From Hyphomonadaceae bacterium (GTDB lineage: Bacteria > Pseudomonadota > Alphaproteobacteria > Caulobacterales > Aquidulcibacteraceae), in contig JALHQO010000001.1 of the NCBI GenBank assembly GCA_022841905.1, positions 124,001 to 188,000 of the forward strand: DNA of 64,000 bases, written 5' to 3'. Under the pieces are notes generated by a model that saw only the letters and a program-made list of their open reading frames with translations, searched no databases and was not told the DNA's origin. The translations under genes were made by a program, and so were the position numbers. Position 1 is the stretch's first letter; every line of letters starts with the position of its first letter. Of this stretch, positions 26,209 through 35,273 are shown in pieces.

Positions 26209-26958
26209 ATGAGTGAAGAGCACATCATCGTCGCCCAAGATCGCGCCGTTCTCGAAATCCGCTTCAACCGGCCGGATAAGAAGAACGCCATCACCAACGA
26301 CATGTACGGCGTGATGGCTGACGCAGTGGCGCGTGCGCAGGGCGACGAAAGCATTCGGGCCGTGCTGTTCACCAGCGTCGGCGACTTTTTCTCCGCCGGC
26401 AACGACATCAAGGATTTTGCCGCTCAGTCCATGGGCGCGTTCGACGGCCCGCGCCATGTCGTTCGGTTCCTGGAAGAGGTGATCCAGGCCGAGAAACCGA
26501 TCGTCGCGGCGGTGCAGGGGCACGCCATCGGCGTCGGCACGACCATGCTGTTTCAGTGCGATCTCGTTTACGTCGCCGAAGACGCGCGCCTCACCGTGCC
26601 GTTCATCGATCTCGGCGTCGTGCCCGAGAACGCATCGAGCCTGACCATGGTGGATCGCCTCGGCCACACGCGCGCCTTCGCGCTGTTCGGCCTGGGCGAG
26701 CCACTCGTGGGCAAGGACGCCGCTGCTTGGGGTTTAGCCAATGCCGCGCTGCCAAGCGGTGAGGTCGAAGCGCGCGCGCGCGCCGCCGCGCATAAGCTCG
26801 CGGCCAAGCCGCCCGAATCAATGCGCCTCACCAAGCGCCTCATGCGCGACCGAGAAGCGTTGATGGCGCGCATGAACGAAGAGGGCGCGCTCTTCGCTGA
26901 ACGTTTGCGCTCCCCTGAAGCCGCCGCCGCATTCTCTGCGTTCTTGCAGAAACGCTAG
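26209..26958 (+). CDS. Enoyl-CoA hydratase/isomerase family protein
   Basis: A 249-residue crotonase-fold enzyme. The oxyanion-hole motifs are FFSAGNDIKDF near residue 65 and GHAIGVGTTMLFQCDLV near 105. The pattern PFIDLGVVPENAS fits the hydratase/isomerase group. A Glu equivalent to the second catalytic glutamate of hydratases is seen in VPENAS; activity could be hydratase or isomerase. It follows the ABC permease by 19 bases and overlaps the stop of the convergent aminopeptidase. Confidence 0.88.
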   Translation: MSEEHIIVAQDRAVLEIRFNRPDKKNAITNDMYGVMADAVARAQGDESIRAVLFTSVGDFFSAGNDIKDFAAQSMGAFDGPRHVVRFLEEVIQAEKPIVAAVQGHAIGVGTTMLFQCDLVYVAEDARLTVPFIDLGVVPENASSLTMVDRLGHTRAFALFGLGEPLVGKDAAAWGLANAALPSGEVEARARAAAHKLAAKPPESMRLTKRLMRDREALMARMNEEGALFAERLRSPEAAAAFSAFLQKR

Positions 26959-29588
26959 CGCCCCCGCCGACGCGCCGGCGGGCTCCGCCGCGCAATCCAC
27001 GCGTCGACCGCCGGCATCGTCCGCTCCGCCAGCTGCGCGCGCAGACGCATGTTCGAGGCGGTGGCCGCGATGGTGTCTTGTGCGCTGGGGCTATCGCGTC
27101 CGTAGGCGACGAGCGCTTCGGCGATTGCGGGATCGGTGCTCTGACCCGCGATTGATGCGGCATACTCGAGCCGCTGCAGCGGATCGAGTAAGCCTTCGAT
27201 CGCTGCGCGGTTCTCTAGGAAGAAATTCCACCCCAGCGCCGGGTGCGCTCCGGCGACTGTCTGCACGATTTGCGGCCTGATTTGGCGCGGGATGTCTTCG
27301 CCGAGCGTCAGCGCCAGGGTGCGCCGCGCCAAAGCCTCGTCGCTGGCCGACGCCAACAGCCGCCACAAGCGCCGTTGTTCGACGAAGTCCGTCTCCGCAC
27401 GTGCGCGCGTCAGCATCGCCTCATGCTCAGCCGCCGTCGCGCGCGCGGCGATCAACGCCATCGCGGCGCTGCGGACCGAGCCGTGCAGCGCCGATGCGTC
27501 GCCGCCGTCCGCTGCCGTCAGCCGCCGCCGCGTTTCCGCGATCACCGTCTCATCGCCCAGCGCGCCGAGTGCTGAGATGACAGATGGGCGGGCGAGGCGA
27601 ATGTTTGGGTCTTCATCGTTGCGCGGATCCCAGCCCCAGCGCGCGAAGTACGGTTGCAGCACGAGCAAACCGTAAGCGCGCACCGCGGCCTCACTGTCGC
27701 GCCCGCGCGCATAGCCCGCGACAGCGGTCAACGAGGTCGCCGCATCCATCACCACGATCGGATTGGCGTCAGCCGGCATGACGTTGACGAGTTCGAGGTA
27801 GTCGGTCAGCGGCGCATCGCCCGAGCGGCCGAACGCCCAATAGTCGAGCATCAAGCCAAGCTGATCGGCGTCTTCGAGCCGCGCGAAGCCTTGCACAAGG
27901 CGCTGGAAGTCCGCTTGCGCGTAGTGGACGCGGAAGAAGCCGGTTTGGCCGGCGTTGAGCAAATAGCCATTGCACGCATCCGGGACCTGGAGTTGCCCGC
28001 TCTCTTGCGCCGGCAGCACGCCGCGCACGTTGGCGGACGAGCCGATGGCCGTGGCGACCACAGGCGTCGCCCAGCGTTCAGCGGTGCGCGCGGCGTCGTC
28101 AAGCGCAAAGCGGCGCTGACGAACATTGATTGCGTTGCTGCTCGCGGCTCCGCACGAAGCTTCCGCCATCAGCACGGGATAGCCCGGCTGCAGCGTATAG
28201 TTTCGCGCGATATCGAGCACTGGCTGTCCCGACGCCGCCTGCACCGCGCTCCACAAATCCTCGGTGACCGAATTGCCGTAGAGCCGTGCGCTCAGATAAT
28301 CGTGCACGCCCCGCCGGAACGCGTCTTCGCCCACATAGGCTTCCATCATGCGGATGACGGCCAAGCCTTTTTCATAAGAGATCGCGTCGAACGCCAAGTT
28401 CGCGTCGTCGATCGTATTGACTGTCTGCACCACTGGATGCGTGCCGATGCGCGCGTCGAGGCCCATGGCGCTTTCGGTGCCGCCCGCGCGTTGCGAGAGC
28501 CAAGGCTGCCATTCCGGATGCAGCGCATCCATAGCCTTGCCTGCGGCCCAAGAGGCGAAGCCTTCGTTCAGCCAGAGATCATCCCACCAGCGCATGGTGA
28601 CGAGATTGCCGAACCATTGGTGTGCGATTTCGTGCGCGACGACCTCGAACACGAAGCGCCGCTCGCTCTCGCTCGTCGCGTTCTCGTCAACCAGAATGTA
28701 CTGATCGAAATAAAGGATGGCGCCCCAATTCTCCATCGCCGCAAAGCCGCCGGCGCCCGGCACGCCGACCATGTCGAGCTTGGGCAGCGGATACTCGATG
28801 CCGAAATACTCTTCGAAATAGCGTAGCGATTCCACGCCCGCCTCGAGCGCATAGCGCGCCCGCTCGGTCGCGCCGCGGCGCACCACGACTGCGAGTTCGA
28901 CGCCGTCCACATCCGTTGTTACGCGCTCGAAATCGCCGACGCCGAGGAAGAGCAGATAGCTCGCCATCGCGGGCGTGTCCTGGAAGCGCGTGCGCGTCAG
29001 CCCATTGGCGAGGCGGGTCGCGCTTTCCACCGGCATGTTGCCGATCGCCATCAAGTTGCTTGGCGCTGTCACGCTGATCGAAAACACCGAGCGCATGTTC
29101 GGCTGGTCCCACATCGGCGAAAAGCGCCGTGCATCGCCGACTTGAAATTGCGTCGCCAATGCGCGCTGGGATTGGCCGTCTTGATCGTATTCGACGCGGA
29201 AGAGGCCGTAGGCATCATCGAAGATGCGGCCATTGTAATTGAGCCGGATCGTATGCCGCCCGGCGCGCAGCGGTCGTCGCGGCGTCAGCGTCAAAGTTTG
29301 CGCGTCGTTATCGACGGCGAAGGCGACCGTTTGATTGTCGATGATGGCGCGCGTCACTTCGATATCGAGCGCGTTCATCACGATCGTGCGGCGCGCCTCA
29401 TCGCTCTGGATGACGATCGTCGTCTCGCCGGCGAACGTGCCGCCTTCGATATCGGGTGTCACTGAAATCTCGTAGCGCACCGGCGTCGGCGCGTTCTCGA
29501 ACCAGGCGCGGGCGGTTTGCGCCACCGAAGCTGGCGATAGCGTCAGCACCGCGAACAAGGCGGCCAGGGCGAACGGGCGAAATTTCAT
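26955..29588 (-). CDS. M1 family zinc aminopeptidase, exported
   Basis: An 877-residue aminopeptidase with a signal peptide (LAALFAVLTLSPASVA). Zinc and catalytic residues lie in HEIAH at residues 319-323 (His319, Glu320, His323), with the third ligand in NEGFASW about 18 residues later. The exopeptidase motif is AAMENWG (GAMEN-type). The C-terminal ERAP1-like helical domain runs to the end (LLVLQPYFARWGWDP...). It trims N-terminal residues from peptides in the periplasm. The start at 29588 is chosen because the signal peptide begins there. Confidence 0.94.
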   Translation of the reverse strand: MKFRPFALAALFAVLTLSPASVAQTARAWFENAPTPVRYEISVTPDIEGGTFAGETTIVIQSDEARRTIVMNALDIEVTRAIIDNQTVAFAVDNDAQTLTLTPRRPLRAGRHTIRLNYNGRIFDDAYGLFRVEYDQDGQSQRALATQFQVGDARRFSPMWDQPNMRSVFSISVTAPSNLMAIGNMPVESATRLANGLTRTRFQDTPAMASYLLFLGVGDFERVTTDVDGVELAVVVRRGATERARYALEAGVESLRYFEEYFGIEYPLPKLDMVGVPGAGGFAAMENWGAILYFDQYILVDENATSESERRFVFEVVAHEIAHQWFGNLVTMRWWDDLWLNEGFASWAAGKAMDALHPEWQPWLSQRAGGTESAMGLDARIGTHPVVQTVNTIDDANLAFDAISYEKGLAVIRMMEAYVGEDAFRRGVHDYLSARLYGNSVTEDLWSAVQAASGQPVLDIARNYTLQPGYPVLMAEASCGAASSNAINVRQRRFALDDAARTAERWATPVVATAIGSSANVRGVLPAQESGQLQVPDACNGYLLNAGQTGFFRVHYAQADFQRLVQGFARLEDADQLGLMLDYWAFGRSGDAPLTDYLELVNVMPADANPIVVMDAATSLTAVAGYARGRDSEAAVRAYGLLVLQPYFARWGWDPRNDEDPNIRLARPSVISALGALGDETVIAETRRRLTAADGGDASALHGSVRSAAMALIAARATAAEHEAMLTRARAETDFVEQRRLWRLLASASDEALARRTLALTLGEDIPRQIRPQIVQTVAGAHPALGWNFFLENRAAIEGLLDPLQRLEYAASIAGQSTDPAIAEALVAYGRDSPSAQDTIAATASNMRLRAQLAERTMPAVDAWIARRSPPARRRGR

Positions 29589-29732
29589 GGAGAGTCCCTC
29601 GAATGACCCGGCTTGATGACCAGGGCGGGGCTGGCGGGCAACGACTTTTCGCCGAAGCGCGGGCGGGTTGCGGCGAGCGACGATCCGTCGGCGCACTGGG
29701 CCCGTATGAGCTTGCGAACCCCGGAGCCACCC

Positions 29733-30278
29733 ATGAAAATCGTCACCGCCGCAGCACTCGCGGCCAGTCTGATCGTTCTAGCCGCCTGCGCGACGCGTCC
29801 GCCCGTGCCCCAGGAGGCGGGGCCTGACGCGTTCGTGCTGGAAGAGGATCTGTTGGGGCAGACTGTCGCGCGCGGGGAATTCCGCGCCATCAACGGCGTC
29901 CGCCGCGGTTTCAACGCGACGCTGAACGGAACCTGGGACGGCCAGACGCTGACGCTGGTCGAAGACTTCGTCTATGATGACGGCGAGCGCGATCGCAAAA
30001 CTTGGCGCTTGCAGCGCGTGGCGCCTGGGCGCTTCACCGGCACGCGCGAGGATGTCATCGGCGAGGCCATCGGCTTTCAAGACGGCAATGCGTTCAGGCT
30101 CGAGTACGACGTGCGCTTGCCCTCTGACGACGGCAGCCCAGGCCGCCGCGTACGCTTTCGCGACGTGCTGGTGAACACAAGCGACGGCAACATTCTGAAC
30201 CGCGCCACAGTCGGCCTCTGGGGCCTGCGCGTCGCGCGCGTCGAACTCACCATCGCCCGCGAGCAAACCGCGCCATAG
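29733..30278 (+). CDS. DUF3833-type lipoprotein
   Basis: A 181-residue lipoprotein (lipobox LAAC, Cys at about 19). Its domain matches DUF3833 (LLGQTVARGEFRAINGVRRGF near residues 41-61; LVEDFVYDDGERDRKTWRL; VIGEAIGFQDGNAF). Function unknown; some relatives sit near folate or outer-membrane lipid genes. It is divergent from the M1 aminopeptidase and apparently a single gene. Confidence 0.85.
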   Translation: MKIVTAAALAASLIVLAACATRPPVPQEAGPDAFVLEEDLLGQTVARGEFRAINGVRRGFNATLNGTWDGQTLTLVEDFVYDDGERDRKTWRLQRVAPGRFTGTREDVIGEAIGFQDGNAFRLEYDVRLPSDDGSPGRRVRFRDVLVNTSDGNILNRATVGLWGLRVARVELTIAREQTAP

Positions 30279-30361
30279 ACCGAACGTGGTAGCTCGGCGC
30301 TAACCACGAATAGTCTGGATCGTTATGACGTCTGGCGCGTTTCCCAATCGAGGAGGACGTC

Positions 30362-30835
30362 ATGGACGCTCCCCTGGAATGGTCTGCTCGCACGACGAAG
30401 CAAGATCATCGCATGCCTTGGCGGGGTGCGGCGTGTGTGATTGAGCCCGACGATGTCCGCCGCGCACAGCTCGCTCGGCTTCTCTGTGGCATGGGTTTCG
30501 TGACCCACGAAACCCCGTTGGGCGAACTCGGCGCTGAGATTGCCGCTGAAGTCTCGCTACGGGTGATTGTCGTCAACGTGCTCGTGCGCGATGTGTAGGG
30601 GCTGCAGCTTATCCGTTATTTGCGTCAACGTGCGCCTGCGGCGATCATCGTGTCTGTATCGGAGCGTGTGCGCACATCGATGCCGGTGATGCTCTCACGG
30701 CTTGCTGGCGCGGACGCCGCTTTGATCGCGCCGGTGAGCGCCGAAGGCCTGGCGGCGGTGATCGAGAGCGTCGAGCCGTTCGAATACGGCCCGCCGGAAA
30801 CCGCACCGCCGCACCGCGGTCACATCGTCATCTAG
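30362..30835 (+). pseudogene. Receiver-like protein interrupted by an in-frame TAG
   Basis: One reading frame runs from ATG 30362 (strong GAGGAGG site) to 30835 but has a single TAG at 30596-30598. The upstream part (ACVIEPDDVRRAQLARLL... VIVVNVLVRDV) and the downstream part (GLQLIRYLRQRAPAAIIVSVSE...) together make one response-regulator receiver-like domain of about 157 codons. The stop falls right after the position of the phospho-acceptor loop (D-x-x-G-x-x-L). The second half has no ribosome site of its own, so the gene is probably inactivated by a point mutation. A sequencing error is the main alternative. Confidence 0.7.
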
Positions 30836-30872
30836 GCTGGCGAGAGGGCGGGCGCGCCGCTACATCAGCGCT

Positions 30873-31793
30873 ATGCTGTTGTTTACGCACCCCTCCATGC
30901 TGCGCCACGAAACCCCGCCCGGCCACGCCGAGCATGATGGCCGTTTACAAGCTGTGCTGGACGCGCTCGACGATGCCGATCTCGATCGCCGAGAAGCGCC
31001 GCTCGCATCGCGTGACGCCATCGCCCGTGTACATCCGCGCGCCTATATCGACGCGCTCGAACGCGCCTTCGCCGAGGCTAACCACGCGCGCGTGCGTCTC
31101 GATGCAGACACCTACATCTCCGCCGGTTCGCGCGAAGCGATCTACCGCGCCGCCGGCGCATGCGTCGCCGCCGTTGATGCGGTGATGGCGGGCGACGATG
31201 AGATGGCGTTCTGCGCCGTGCGTCCGCCAGGCCATCACGCCGAGCCGATGGCGCCGATGGGCTTTTGCATTTTCAACAACGTCGCCATCGGCGCGCTGCA
31301 CGCGCTCGAGGCGCACGGCCTCTCGCGCGTCGCCGTGATCGATTTCGACGTGCACCACGGCAACGGCACGCAGACTGTTGCGGAGAAAGATGCGCGCGTC
31401 TTCTTCGCTTCGACCCACCAGGCGCCGCTCTATCCTGGGACGGGTCAGGCCAATGAGACGGGCGTCAACGGAAATGTCGTCAACGCGCCGCTGCCGGCGG
31501 GGGCCGATAGCGCGGCGTGGCGCGAGGCGATGGAAACAAAAATCTTTCCTGCGCTCGATGCCTTCGATCCCGAATTCATCCTCGTTTCAGCCGGTTTTGA
31601 CGCCCATCGGGCCGATCCGCTCGCGCAAATGGAACTTGTGGAAGAAGATTTCGCTTGGGAGGCGCAACGCTTGCGCGAAATAGCATTACGGCGCTGCAAG
31701 GGTCGGCTTGTCTCGACTCTGGAGGGCGGCTACGACTTGGCCGCGCTCGCCAAGTCCTCCCTGGCTTATGTGCGAGCGTTACAGCGCGTGTGA
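30873..31793 (+). CDS. Histone deacetylase family (acetylpolyamine amidohydrolase-like) protein
   Basis: A 306-residue zinc hydrolase of the arginase/deacetylase fold. The active-site His pair is at 121-122 (RPPGHHAEP), and zinc ligands Asp159 and His161 lie in DFDVHHGNGT. The third ligand is in SAGFDAH, and the C-terminal catalytic-loop motif is LEGGYD. In bacteria the group deacetylates polyamines or protein lysines. It is the first gene of a region that in alphaproteobacteria often continues with xseB, ispA and dxs, as here with insertions. Confidence 0.93.
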   Translation: MLLFTHPSMLRHETPPGHAEHDGRLQAVLDALDDADLDRREAPLASRDAIARVHPRAYIDALERAFAEANHARVRLDADTYISAGSREAIYRAAGACVAAVDAVMAGDDEMAFCAVRPPGHHAEPMAPMGFCIFNNVAIGALHALEAHGLSRVAVIDFDVHHGNGTQTVAEKDARVFFASTHQAPLYPGTGQANETGVNGNVVNAPLPAGADSAAWREAMETKIFPALDAFDPEFILVSAGFDAHRADPLAQMELVEEDFAWEAQRLREIALRRCKGRLVSTLEGGYDLAALAKSSLAYVRALQRV

Positions 31794-31837
31794 GACCCGC
31801 TCACGGGGAGGGGGAGTCCGCCGCGCGCAGGGTCAGA

Positions 31838-32461
31838 ATGACGACGACCATGGCGCCCGACGAGACGTCAGATCGCCGTTCAGCCGCGAAGATCGGAACG
31901 ATCGTCATTACGCGGCACGGCCAGCCTCACGCCGACAGCAAGGTCCGCGTCGATCGCGACGGCTATCGCGAATGGTGGCGCAACTACGATTTGGCGCGCC
32001 TGCATCCCGATGAGAAACCGCCCGCTGACTTGCTGCGTCTCGCGCAAGCCAGCGACATCATCTTTGCGTCGACTCTGCCGCGCGCCATTCACACCGCCGA
32101 AATGCTGGCCGACGGCCGCGAAATTCTGACAGATCCGGTTTTCGTGGAAGCGCCGTTGCCGCCGCCTGGCATCATAGGCAAGCGCAGCCCGCGGCATTGG
32201 GGCGTATGGTCCCGCGCCTCTTGGATGCTGGGCGGCCATGAGGACGGTGAAACGCTCGCCGACGCTGAACTCCGCGCTCAAGCGGCGGTTGCAACCCTGA
32301 CGGCTCAGGCGCTGCGTGGGCAGAATGTGCTGCTCTGCGCCCATGGCTGGTTTAACCGCATGATGCGTCCGGTGCTGCGCCGCCAAGGCTGGCGCGAAGT
32401 CGAGGACAAGGGCGATAAGTATTGGAGCTATCGCCGCTACGAGAAGGCCCCGAAGGGCTAA
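31838..32461 (+). CDS. Histidine phosphatase family protein
   Basis: A 207-residue phosphoglycerate-mutase-like phosphatase. The catalytic motif RHGQP is near residues 25-29 (TIVITRHGQPH) and the second His lies in LCAHGWFNR. A basic residue is in TLPRAIHTAE. The C-terminus is charged (DKGDKYWSYRRYEK). Substrate unknown. The start at 31838 is chosen over a frame that begins inside the preceding gene; an ATG 12 bases later is also possible. Confidence 0.83.
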   Translation: MTTTMAPDETSDRRSAAKIGTIVITRHGQPHADSKVRVDRDGYREWWRNYDLARLHPDEKPPADLLRLAQASDIIFASTLPRAIHTAEMLADGREILTDPVFVEAPLPPPGIIGKRSPRHWGVWSRASWMLGGHEDGETLADAELRAQAAVATLTAQALRGQNVLLCAHGWFNRMMRPVLRRQGWREVEDKGDKYWSYRRYEKAPKG

Positions 32462-32503
32462 GCCCTATTCCCTAAGCCGCCCTCAACCCATATTTTGCCA
32501 GGC

Positions 32504-32749
32504 ATGACCCCAGAAACCCGCGACCCCGCCCAGCTCTCCTTCGAAGAGTCCTTGCAGGAGTTGGAGAAAATCGTCGCGCATCTGGAGCGGGGCGACGTTC
32601 CGCTGGCTGACTCGATTCGCATCTATAAGCGCGGCGCCGCCTTGAAGGCCCGTTGCGAGGGCCAGCTTAAAGACGCCCAGCTCGAGGTTGACCAAATCGT
32701 GATGGGCCCCGACGGTCCGCGCACAGAACCCGCGAAGATCGGGTCGTAA
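32504..32749 (+). CDS. xseB: Exodeoxyribonuclease VII small subunit
   Basis: An 81-residue XseB, the helical small subunit that binds XseA for single-strand DNA degradation. It contains the diagnostic LSFEESLQELEKIVAHLE at about residues 11-28 and SIRIYKRGAALKARCEGQLKDAQ. XseA is not in this window. A TTG three codons upstream is also in frame. It lies 17 bases before csaA. Confidence 0.95.
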   Translation: MTPETRDPAQLSFEESLQELEKIVAHLERGDVPLADSIRIYKRGAALKARCEGQLKDAQLEVDQIVMGPDGPRTEPAKIGS

Positions 32750-32766
32750 GGGAGAGAGAAACGTCC

Positions 32767-33135
32767 ATGGCCGACGATCCGCAAGCCAATGCGCGCCTGC
32801 CCATTATCGCCTTCGAGGATTTCCTCAAGGTGGACATCCGCCTCGGCACCATTGTCGATGTGAAGGTGTTCGAGGAGGCCAAGAAGGCGGCCTATCAGCT
32901 CTGGATCGATTTCGGCGATCCGCTCGGCGTCAAGAAGTCGAGCGCGCAAGTGGTGCAGAACTACGACATCGGCGAATTGCTCGGCCGCCGCGTAGCGGCC
33001 GTCGTGAACTTCGAGCCGAAGCAGATCGGCAAGTTCATGAGCGAAGTGCTCTGCCTCGGCTTTCCAGATCGCAATGGCAACGTGGTGCTGCTCGACGTCG
33101 ATCGCCCCGCGCTTGAGGGTGGGCGGCTCTACTGA
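32767..33135 (+). CDS. csaA: tRNA-binding protein CsaA-like
   Basis: A 122-residue OB-fold protein of the CsaA/tRNA-binding domain family. It shows DFLKVDIRLGTIVDVKVFEEAKKAAYQLWIDFG near residues 18-50, SAQVVQNYDIGELLGRRVAAVVNF, and the SEVLCLGF motif of the dimer interface. CsaA was described as a chaperone-like, tRNA-binding dimer. It is followed by a strong bidirectional terminator. Confidence 0.92.
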   Translation: MADDPQANARLPIIAFEDFLKVDIRLGTIVDVKVFEEAKKAAYQLWIDFGDPLGVKKSSAQVVQNYDIGELLGRRVAAVVNFEPKQIGKFMSEVLCLGFPDRNGNVVLLDVDRPALEGGRLY

Positions 33136-33138
33136 GAT

Positions 33139-33177
33139 TCACGAAAAGGGCGCCGTTCAACCGCGCCCTTTTTGTGA
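33139..33177. terminator. Bidirectional rho-independent terminator
   Basis: A 15-bp stem with one mismatch (core AAAAGGGCGC and GCGCCCTTTT) around a nine-base loop. T-rich ends are present on both strands. It lies between the convergent csaA-like gene and the exported-protein gene ending at 33198, and can serve both. Confidence 0.8.
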
Positions 33178-33197
33178 CCGTTTTCCGGTTGTCGATT

Positions 33198-33821
33198 TTA
33201 CTTCGGGCCGTCGTCGCCTCCGCCTTCGCTAGCTTCGTAATTGTTGATCCAACCTTGCACAGCGGCGCGCGCTTCGGGCGTAAGCGGACGACCCTGGCCG
33301 TGGAAGTCGGACCAATAATCATGGCCTTGGGGCGTTCCACCCCACACGAATGCCGAAATGAGTTGGCTGACATCGCCGCGCAGCACGGCGCGTGCAGGAT
33401 CGATGTTGAAGCCTTCCGGCACGCCGCCGGCCGCAACCGCAATGCCGCCGCCGCCATTATCAGGCGTGCCGAGCGGATTGCGCGATAGAACGAACTGGCC
33501 GTTCATTTCGCCATTGGTCATCCAGCCGAGAAGGGTCGTCGGGCCGACAAGATCGCCCGTGTAGACGGATTGGCCGCCGCCGACGTAGCGCAGCACGACG
33601 CCGGTCGTGGTTGTGCTCCAAGTGCCGCCTTCGCCGTGGCTATCGGTGAACGAACCGCCGCGCCCGAACTCCCACACGATGGTGTCGCCGTCGTACTCGG
33701 CGCCCTCCCAGTTCACAGCGCCGTACCATGTGCCGGTGTAATCCTGCGCGTGCGCAGGTCCAGCGAACGCCGCGCTCATCGCGAACATCGCGCACAAAGC
33801 GCTGAGTACTGTCTTGATCAT
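33198..33821 (-). CDS. Exported protein, unknown
   Basis: A 207-residue protein with a signal peptide (VLSALCAMFAMSAAFAGPAHA). An N-terminal beta-rich region (DYTGTWYGAVNWEGAEYDGDT) resembles small lipocalin-like or extracellular solute domains. The C-terminal part has few hydrophobic residues and a Gly/Asp tail. No known family recognised. GGGTGGAAA precedes the ATG at 33821. It is 63 bases downstream of the TIR-like gene and may share its transcript. Confidence 0.7.
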   Translation of the reverse strand: MIKTVLSALCAMFAMSAAFAGPAHAQDYTGTWYGAVNWEGAEYDGDTIVWEFGRGGSFTDSHGEGGTWSTTTTGVVLRYVGGGQSVYTGDLVGPTTLLGWMTNGEMNGQFVLSRNPLGTPDNGGGGIAVAAGGVPEGFNIDPARAVLRGDVSQLISAFVWGGTPQGHDYWSDFHGQGRPLTPEARAAVQGWINNYEASEGGGDDGPK

Positions 33822-33884
33822 TTTCCACCCTTCATCGTCACGCGCGGACACTTTGCATGCCCGCGCGTGCGTGAGAAGGGCCGC

Positions 33885-35081
33885 TTAGTTGGTCGGCAGC
33901 GGCTCTGGTTCTTCAGCGACGGTAGGCTCTGGCGGCGGCGTCAATGAGGGCGGGCCAGCATCCGGTGCGGTTGCGTTGGGCGGCACGAGATCGGGATCTG
34001 GCAAGGTTGATTCCGGCGGCAGTTGGCCCTCGGGCGGCGTCTCGGTCGCGGGCTCAAGCGTCTGCAGTTCCGCGATGCGTCCACGCGCCGTAATGGCGTG
34101 CTCGCTGTCCGGGAATTCGTTGAGGAAGGCTTCCAGCGCGTCGATCGTATCGGAATCACTGGCCGCTTCGAAGCTGCGTTCTTCCAGCGCCGCTAAAGCG
34201 CTTTCGGCTTCGTCGCGGTATTCGCCGGGATCGCCCGAGATGAACGCGCGCAGCTCGTCAGCGTCATTCTGCGCCACCGATTCCCACGCAGCCGAAGTCG
34301 AATCCGCAGTTTGTGACTGGCTGTAAAAATAATAGCCGCCGCCGGCGAGGCCGAGCACGACGACCGCAGCGATGCCTATCATCAAACCAGCGCCGCCGCC
34401 TTTCTTCGGCTCGGAGGATTGAGGGGCGGGCGCAGCTTGGCGCGGAGGCGGCGCTTGCCGCGGCGGAGGCGCTGCGGCGGCGGGCCGCGGTTGTTGCGCC
34501 TGTTGCGGACGCTGCTGCGGTTGCTGTGAGCGCTGTGCCGCTTGCGGTTGTTGTGGCTGGCGCGGCGTGACGCCTGGTTGGGCGCTCATCGGCCCGTTTG
34601 AAGGCCGCCCGCTGTGACGCGCGGCAGCTTCAGCTTCCGCTTGGGGGTTCACAATGCCGGGTGTGAAGAACGGGCTCGGCCCGCGCGGCGCTGGCGGGGG
34701 CAACGGCGCAACGCCCGCTTTATCCGTCACCAATTTGGCCAGATCGCGCCAAGCGGCGAAATCGTCTTCACCGCGCCAGCCTGTCAGGTTCACGCTCGCA
34801 TCATTGCTGAACTGGCTCGGCGGCGCGGCGTTCTGCATGACGGCATGGACGAGTTTGCTTTTGCCGCGCGCGAACACGGCGTCATCGACAAGCGGCTGTT
34901 GCCCGACGGAGCGCGGCGACCAGAGTGCGACGGTGACTTTGGCGTCCTTCACGGCTCCGCGCAGTTCGTCGCCCGGCTGTTTCTCAAGCACGACGGTCAG
35001 CTTCGCCTGGCGCAGCTTTTCAGCCAGCGCGCGCGCCGGCAGTGCGTCCTCGGCCGCGTGAATGATCGCCACCGTCGCCAT
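33885..35081 (-). CDS. TIR-like domain single-pass membrane protein with P/Q-rich linker
   Basis: A 398-residue protein in four parts. Residues 1-122 resemble a TIR domain (VAIIHAAEDALPARALAEKL, then VTVALWSPRSVGQQ and a helix ending DLAKLVTDKAG). Residues 125-228 form a Pro/Gln-rich linker. Residues 231-253 form one membrane helix. Residues 265-342 form a helical-repeat domain (DALEAFLNEFPDSEHAITARGRIAEL), and the tail is Pro/Glu-rich. The glutamate expected for TIR NADase activity appears replaced by Asp (LVDDAVF, residues 65-69), so enzymatic activity is doubtful. The TIR part would be cytoplasmic and the repeats periplasmic if oriented N-in. The family call is moderate. Confidence 0.7.
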   Translation of the reverse strand: MATVAIIHAAEDALPARALAEKLRQAKLTVVLEKQPGDELRGAVKDAKVTVALWSPRSVGQQPLVDDAVFARGKSKLVHAVMQNAAPPSQFSNDASVNLTGWRGEDDFAAWRDLAKLVTDKAGVAPLPPPAPRGPSPFFTPGIVNPQAEAEAAARHSGRPSNGPMSAQPGVTPRQPQQPQAAQRSQQPQQRPQQAQQPRPAAAAPPPRQAPPPRQAAPAPQSSEPKKGGGAGLMIGIAAVVVLGLAGGGYYFYSQSQTADSTSAAWESVAQNDADELRAFISGDPGEYRDEAESALAALEERSFEAASDSDTIDALEAFLNEFPDSEHAITARGRIAELQTLEPATETPPEGQLPPESTLPDPDLVPPNATAPDAGPPSLTPPPEPTVAEEPEPLPTN

Positions 35082-35273
35082 TTTTCCTCACTCTTTCAAA
35101 TACAAGCGTCAACAGCGCGCCGCTGGTGGCGGTCGCGCACCCAAACCCTGGCCCCATGATGCCCTGGATACCCAGTGTTTGGAAAGTCCACAGGCCAGCG
35201 CCAAGCCATTCCCCCGCGGCGGGAAGGCGCCGCCCGCTTGCACCCGGCCGGGGCTCTGCTACGGCAGGCGCCG

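Noticed and set aside
34501-34560. CAA/CTG-like repeat in the TIR-like gene as a possible tandem-repeat locus
   Set aside because: It simply encodes the Gln/Pro-rich linker; codons vary and there is no exact tandem unit.
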